NCBI RefSeq assembly: GCF_024206475.1
Contig: NZ_JAMBPR010000052.1
Coordinates: forward strand, 1 to 62,979
Length of the DNA stretch: 62,979 bases
Origin: Paraburkholderia sp. CNPSo 3274
GTDB lineage: Bacteria; Pseudomonadota; Gammaproteobacteria; Burkholderiales; Burkholderiaceae
Reading direction: 5' to 3'
Position numbers and translations under genes: made by a program. A model generated the notes under the pieces. That model was not told where the DNA came from. It saw only the letters and a program-made list of their open reading frames with translations, and searched no databases. The number at the start of each line of letters is the position of its first letter. The first letter of the stretch is position 1. Below are positions 60,728-62,979 of this stretch, in pieces.

Positions 60728-62002
60728 TTAGAACGCGACGTAAGGCGCGGTCCCGCCAGGCGCCGTCCTGCCCGCAATCGCGAAGTAGACGTTGCGCCCG
60801 AAGAAGAACGGCAAGCCCCAGTCGAACGTGCTGCTGATTCCCGTCGCCGCGAGATTGTTGAAAGCCGAGGCGCGTGTACTCGCAAGCGTGTTTTCGTTGG
60901 CGACCATGAAGGACATGGTCACGGGCGTCGTGGCTCCCGCGTTGCCAAAGGCTGTCGCCGTCAACGCCGTGGTGGCCGTCGGGCAGTACCACCCGGTCCC
61001 CCCGGCACACTGGTTAATCGAACTGTCGACGAAAAACAGGCCGTTGGATCCACTGTCGACGTATGACTCGGCCAACACCTGCCCGTTGTACCTGGTGGAG
61101 ATGAACAGGCTCGCGTCATAGCCCAGCACCGACGTCGCGCTGAACGTGTTGTTCGATTGCGTTCCTATCCCGAAGACGAGCGAACCATCGACGGACGCCT
61201 GTCCCGCTGCCGAAATGGCGGGCAACTCGACGATGACGCCGTTGTTGTCCTGCGGGAAGAGTGCCACCGGATTCTGCGTCTGGGCCGACGCGGTCACTGC
61301 CGTCGACGTGCAGGCTCCGGTCGTCGTGTTACAGGAATAGTAATAGCCGTTCGACGCATTGCTCGTGCAGCCCGGGCAATCCTCCACGAGATTCGCAACG
61401 CCCAGAATCCCGTTTGCGCCAATGACTGACGGCGAGTCCGCGAGAGTGACGCCACAGGCGCTGGGTGCAGCAGGAAATCCGCCCGGCGTACCGTCAATCA
61501 TCATCGGCACGTTGCTGGCAACTTCGCCAGCCAGCTTGATATCGGCAGTAGCCACCGGCCCCCAGAAATATCGGCCGTCCACGAACGGATAGCACTCGCC
61601 AAGGACATTCCCGCTGCCGTCCTTTTGCTCGGGAAGCGAGCTGGCCAGGGCGCCAAGCGCCGAGGCCGTAAGGCGCAGCCCGACCGAACCGGTGTCCACG
61701 ATGACGTCACTCACGACCGTACATTGCGTGGTGCCGTGGAGGCACACCGTCACCGTGGCCACCGGGAGATTGGGCGCATAGCCGCTACCGCCAGGCGCCA
61801 ATGTGGTGTCCACTCGAATCGGCAGGACGTTACCGGTGCCCAGCGAAGGGTCGCTCGAGTTCCCACCGTTGCCCGTGCCCGAATTCGGTGTGCTCGATTG
61901 CGCGGTCTGGCCACCGTTACCGCTGCTACCGCCACCGCCACCGCACGCGGCCAGCACGACACAGACCACCATTACCCAAAATGCGTTACGAATCGAGCTC
62001 AT
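60728..62002 (-). CDS. DUF3443 lipoprotein with two aspartic-protease-like motifs
   Basis: 424 residues. The lipobox VVLAAC followed by a glycine/serine-rich linker makes it a predicted lipoprotein. The body has DVIVDTGSVGLRL near residue 100 and SYVDSGSNGLFF near 310. These are two D-[ST]-G-S motifs separated as in the two lobes of pepsin-like proteases. The family (DUF3443) is common in Burkholderia and uncharacterised. It overlaps the DUF2844 stop by four bases, so the two are co-translated. Confidence 0.8.
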   Translation of the reverse strand: MSSIRNAFWVMVVCVVLAACGGGGGSSGNGGQTAQSSTPNSGTGNGGNSSDPSLGTGNVLPIRVDTTLAPGGSGYAPNLPVATVTVCLHGTTQCTVVSDVIVDTGSVGLRLTASALGALASSLPEQKDGSGNVLGECYPFVDGRYFWGPVATADIKLAGEVASNVPMMIDGTPGGFPAAPSACGVTLADSPSVIGANGILGVANLVEDCPGCTSNASNGYYYSCNTTTGACTSTAVTASAQTQNPVALFPQDNNGVIVELPAISAAGQASVDGSLVFGIGTQSNNTFSATSVLGYDASLFISTRYNGQVLAESYVDSGSNGLFFVDSSINQCAGGTGWYCPTATTALTATAFGNAGATTPVTMSFMVANENTLASTRASAFNNLAATGISSTFDWGLPFFFGRNVYFAIAGRTAPGGTAPYVAF

Positions 62003-62493
62003 TTCAGGTCCTCCGGCGTGACACCCGTCGGAACCGCAGCCGGCAACCAGGCCGTGCCTCGCATATTGTTCATCCGGCCGCCTCCCACATATCTCATCTG
62101 CGCCGACTCGACCGCTACGTGTCGATGCAGGTCAGCGTGGGTCGGCGACTGCAGCGCGGCCTTGTATTCGGAGAAGTAAGTACCGAACAATTGCGAAAGG
62201 TCCGGCGGGCGCGGCCCGCTCCAGGACACGGCGAAGACCTGCCCGGCTGCATTCGCGTATTCGCGTACCGTCGTGCCGGTGGGCAGCGTGATGACCTGGG
62301 TGGTGTAGGTCGAAGTCGATGACGTCGAGGTCAATTGCCCTCTGAGCGCGGACGCTTCGATTTGAAGTGAGTCGAGCCTCCCGCCCAAGGCGGCCTGTGC
62401 AGAAGACTCGCAAATTGCAAATGAAGCGACGCCTGCCATTGCAGCGATCAGCAAGGCGCGTTTTCCCCGGAATTGATAAGGACGTACTCTCAT
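61999..62493 (-). CDS. DUF2844 exported protein
   Basis: 164 residues with a signal peptide (RALLIAAMAGVASFAICESSAQA). It continues ALGGRLDSLQIEASALRGQL, typical of DUF2844, with VFAVSWSGPRPPDLSQLFG in the middle. In Burkholderia it is paired with DUF3443, as here. Function unknown; the pair probably acts in the cell envelope. Confidence 0.8.
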   Translation of the reverse strand: MRVRPYQFRGKRALLIAAMAGVASFAICESSAQAALGGRLDSLQIEASALRGQLTSTSSTSTYTTQVITLPTGTTVREYANAAGQVFAVSWSGPRPPDLSQLFGTYFSEYKAALQSPTHADLHRHVAVESAQMRYVGGGRMNNMRGTAWLPAAVPTGVTPEDLK

Positions 62494-62731
62494 GTTTTTC
62501 TCGTTTTTACTCTCTTATTAATCGAGGCCGCCCGCACAGGAAGTGGATACGGCCTCGTGTTGGCACAACATTTATTCGTTTATTTTCTCAGTCGCCCTCA
62601 GTCAGCTTCAGTCATTGAGCTTTTGTTTGGCGAGACGAGCATCACCTCGGCTATCCTGGCCGTTATCCTCGATCTGATAAACGCGCGTACATACCGCGGG
62701 AAGCTCGGGCGGGTCCTGGGCGATTCCCCAT
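62494..62731. other. promoter region of the DUF2844-DUF3443 pair, cut by the IS
   Basis: 238 bases between the DUF2844 start and the right IS copy. A 97-codon frame on the plus strand runs into the IS but resembles no protein. The promoter of the pair should be here; the IS may have separated it from more distant upstream sites. Confidence 0.4.
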
Positions 62732-62768
62732 GGGAGTGTCTGAATTTTTGTGTGCAAGGCAGATAAAA

Positions 62769-62786
62769 GCCTGCCGTCTGGCAGGC
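62769..62786 (-). terminator. hairpin terminator in the right IS copy
   Basis: The same 7-bp stem, four-base loop hairpin as at 193-210, read on the minus strand and followed by TTTTA. It lies just behind the transposase stop. Confidence 0.6.
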
Positions 62787-62800
62787 TCATCAATTGCATT

Positions 62801-62979
62801 CTACAAATGATTTCTGGTGAAGCGATCCTCGTAGAGGATCGCGAACTGGTTCATCGCGGCTTTCCAGTCATGCGCGGCACGGCTCCAGTCAGCCGTGATA
62901 TTGCGCAAGGCCAGCCAGAGCAGTTTGGTCGCGGCCTCGTCCGTCGGGAAGTGCCCACGCGTCTTGACGATCTTGCGTA
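62801..62979 (-). CDS. IS256-family transposase, C-terminal fragment (right copy)
   Basis: On the minus strand it encodes the same C-terminal peptide as bases 1-178, ending YEDRFTRNHL. The start and catalytic core lie beyond the window edge. Confidence 0.85.
   Translation of the reverse strand, partial: RKIVKTRGHFPTDEAATKLLWLALRNITADWSRAAHDWKAAMNQFAILYEDRFTRNHL

Larger units (their letters stand above)
62732..62979 (-). mobile_element. 3' end of an IS256-family insertion sequence (right copy, inverted)
   Basis: The reverse complement of 1-247 plus one more base. It begins at the terminal GGGAGTGTC and runs off the window inside the transposase. The two copies point away from each other, as the outer parts of one IS type inserted in opposite orientations on either side. 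The sequences next to the two ends differ (GAATCGG against GATTCCCCAT), so they are separate insertions. Confidence 0.85.

Noticed and set aside
62473..62766. 97-codon plus-strand frame running into the right IS
   Set aside because: Hydrophobic but unlike any protein, and its last residues are encoded by the IS end.
1..62979. CRISPR arrays, tRNA or rRNA genes, prophage
   Set aside because: No regularly spaced repeats, no tRNA cloverleaf sequence and no phage structural genes were seen.

Overview
The window looks like a piece of a Burkholderiaceae chromosome or megaplasmid, most like Paraburkholderia, Caballeronia or Burkholderia. Reasons: high GC, long overlapping open frames on both strands, FrmR-FrmA-Gfa-FghA order, GlxA/GbdR-type regulators, a DUF2844-DUF3443 pair, and an alcaligin-type siderophore operon. 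Both ends are the same 3' end of an IS256-family element in opposite orientation, so this is probably a contig broken at a repeated IS. No tRNA, rRNA, CRISPR array, phage or plasmid replication gene was seen.

Layout. 0.7-4.3 kb: a three-gene operon (Fe-S protein, FrdA-like flavoprotein, NuoF-like flavoprotein) that reads as a soluble NADH-linked fumarate-reductase-like complex. 4.6-7.5 kb: a CUT2-type sugar ABC transporter. 8.2-11.4 kb: an unusual operon of acyl-CoA-dehydrogenase-like flavoprotein, signal-less PhnD-like protein and TusA-like/ferritin-like diiron protein. 11.7-15.4 kb: a GH3 beta-glucosidase and an AraC regulator. 15.6-18.5 kb: a sigma-54 activator with a C-terminal TPR-like tail, followed by its likely enhancer, a sigma-54 promoter and a small gene. 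18.5-25.4 kb: a signalling island with a NarL-type response regulator, a degenerate histidine kinase, a periplasmic binding protein fused by overlap to an intact sensor kinase, and several small unknown genes; three copies of a TCAGGA-N2-TCCTGA motif sit in front of these genes. 25.4-30.6 kb: a cyclase/ATPase/TPR signalling giant, a patatin-like lipase and an HD hydrolase. 30.7-33.6 kb: glutathione-dependent formaldehyde detoxification under FrmR.

33.8-48.8 kb is a decaying methylated-onium and amino-acid catabolic region. It has a betaine-type ABC transporter, glyA, a DapA-family enzyme, an FAD amine oxidase-like enzyme, an aldehyde dehydrogenase, the reductase gbcB, a GbdR-like regulator and an intact cupin DMSP lyase of DddQ type. 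Four gene remnants lie among them: a DddP-type DMSP lyase with an internal deletion, a frameshifted 3' piece of a pyrroline-5-carboxylate-reductase-like gene, and the 3' halves of gbcA and of a lysR gene joined back to back, as one deletion across a divergent promoter would leave. The formaldehyde operon next door would suit demethylation chemistry.

48.9-50.9 kb holds an APC-family amino-acid/polyamine transporter and a YaiI-family protein. 51.3-58.5 kb is an alcaligin-like hydroxamate siderophore operon (alcA, MFS exporter, alcB, alcC, alcD, alcE) behind a possible Fur box, without a receptor or AlcR. 58.6-60.6 kb is an Old Yellow Enzyme gene divergent from a LysR gene. 60.7-62.5 kb is the DUF2844-DUF3443 pair. 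Function calls are from reading sequence motifs by eye; no database search was run.
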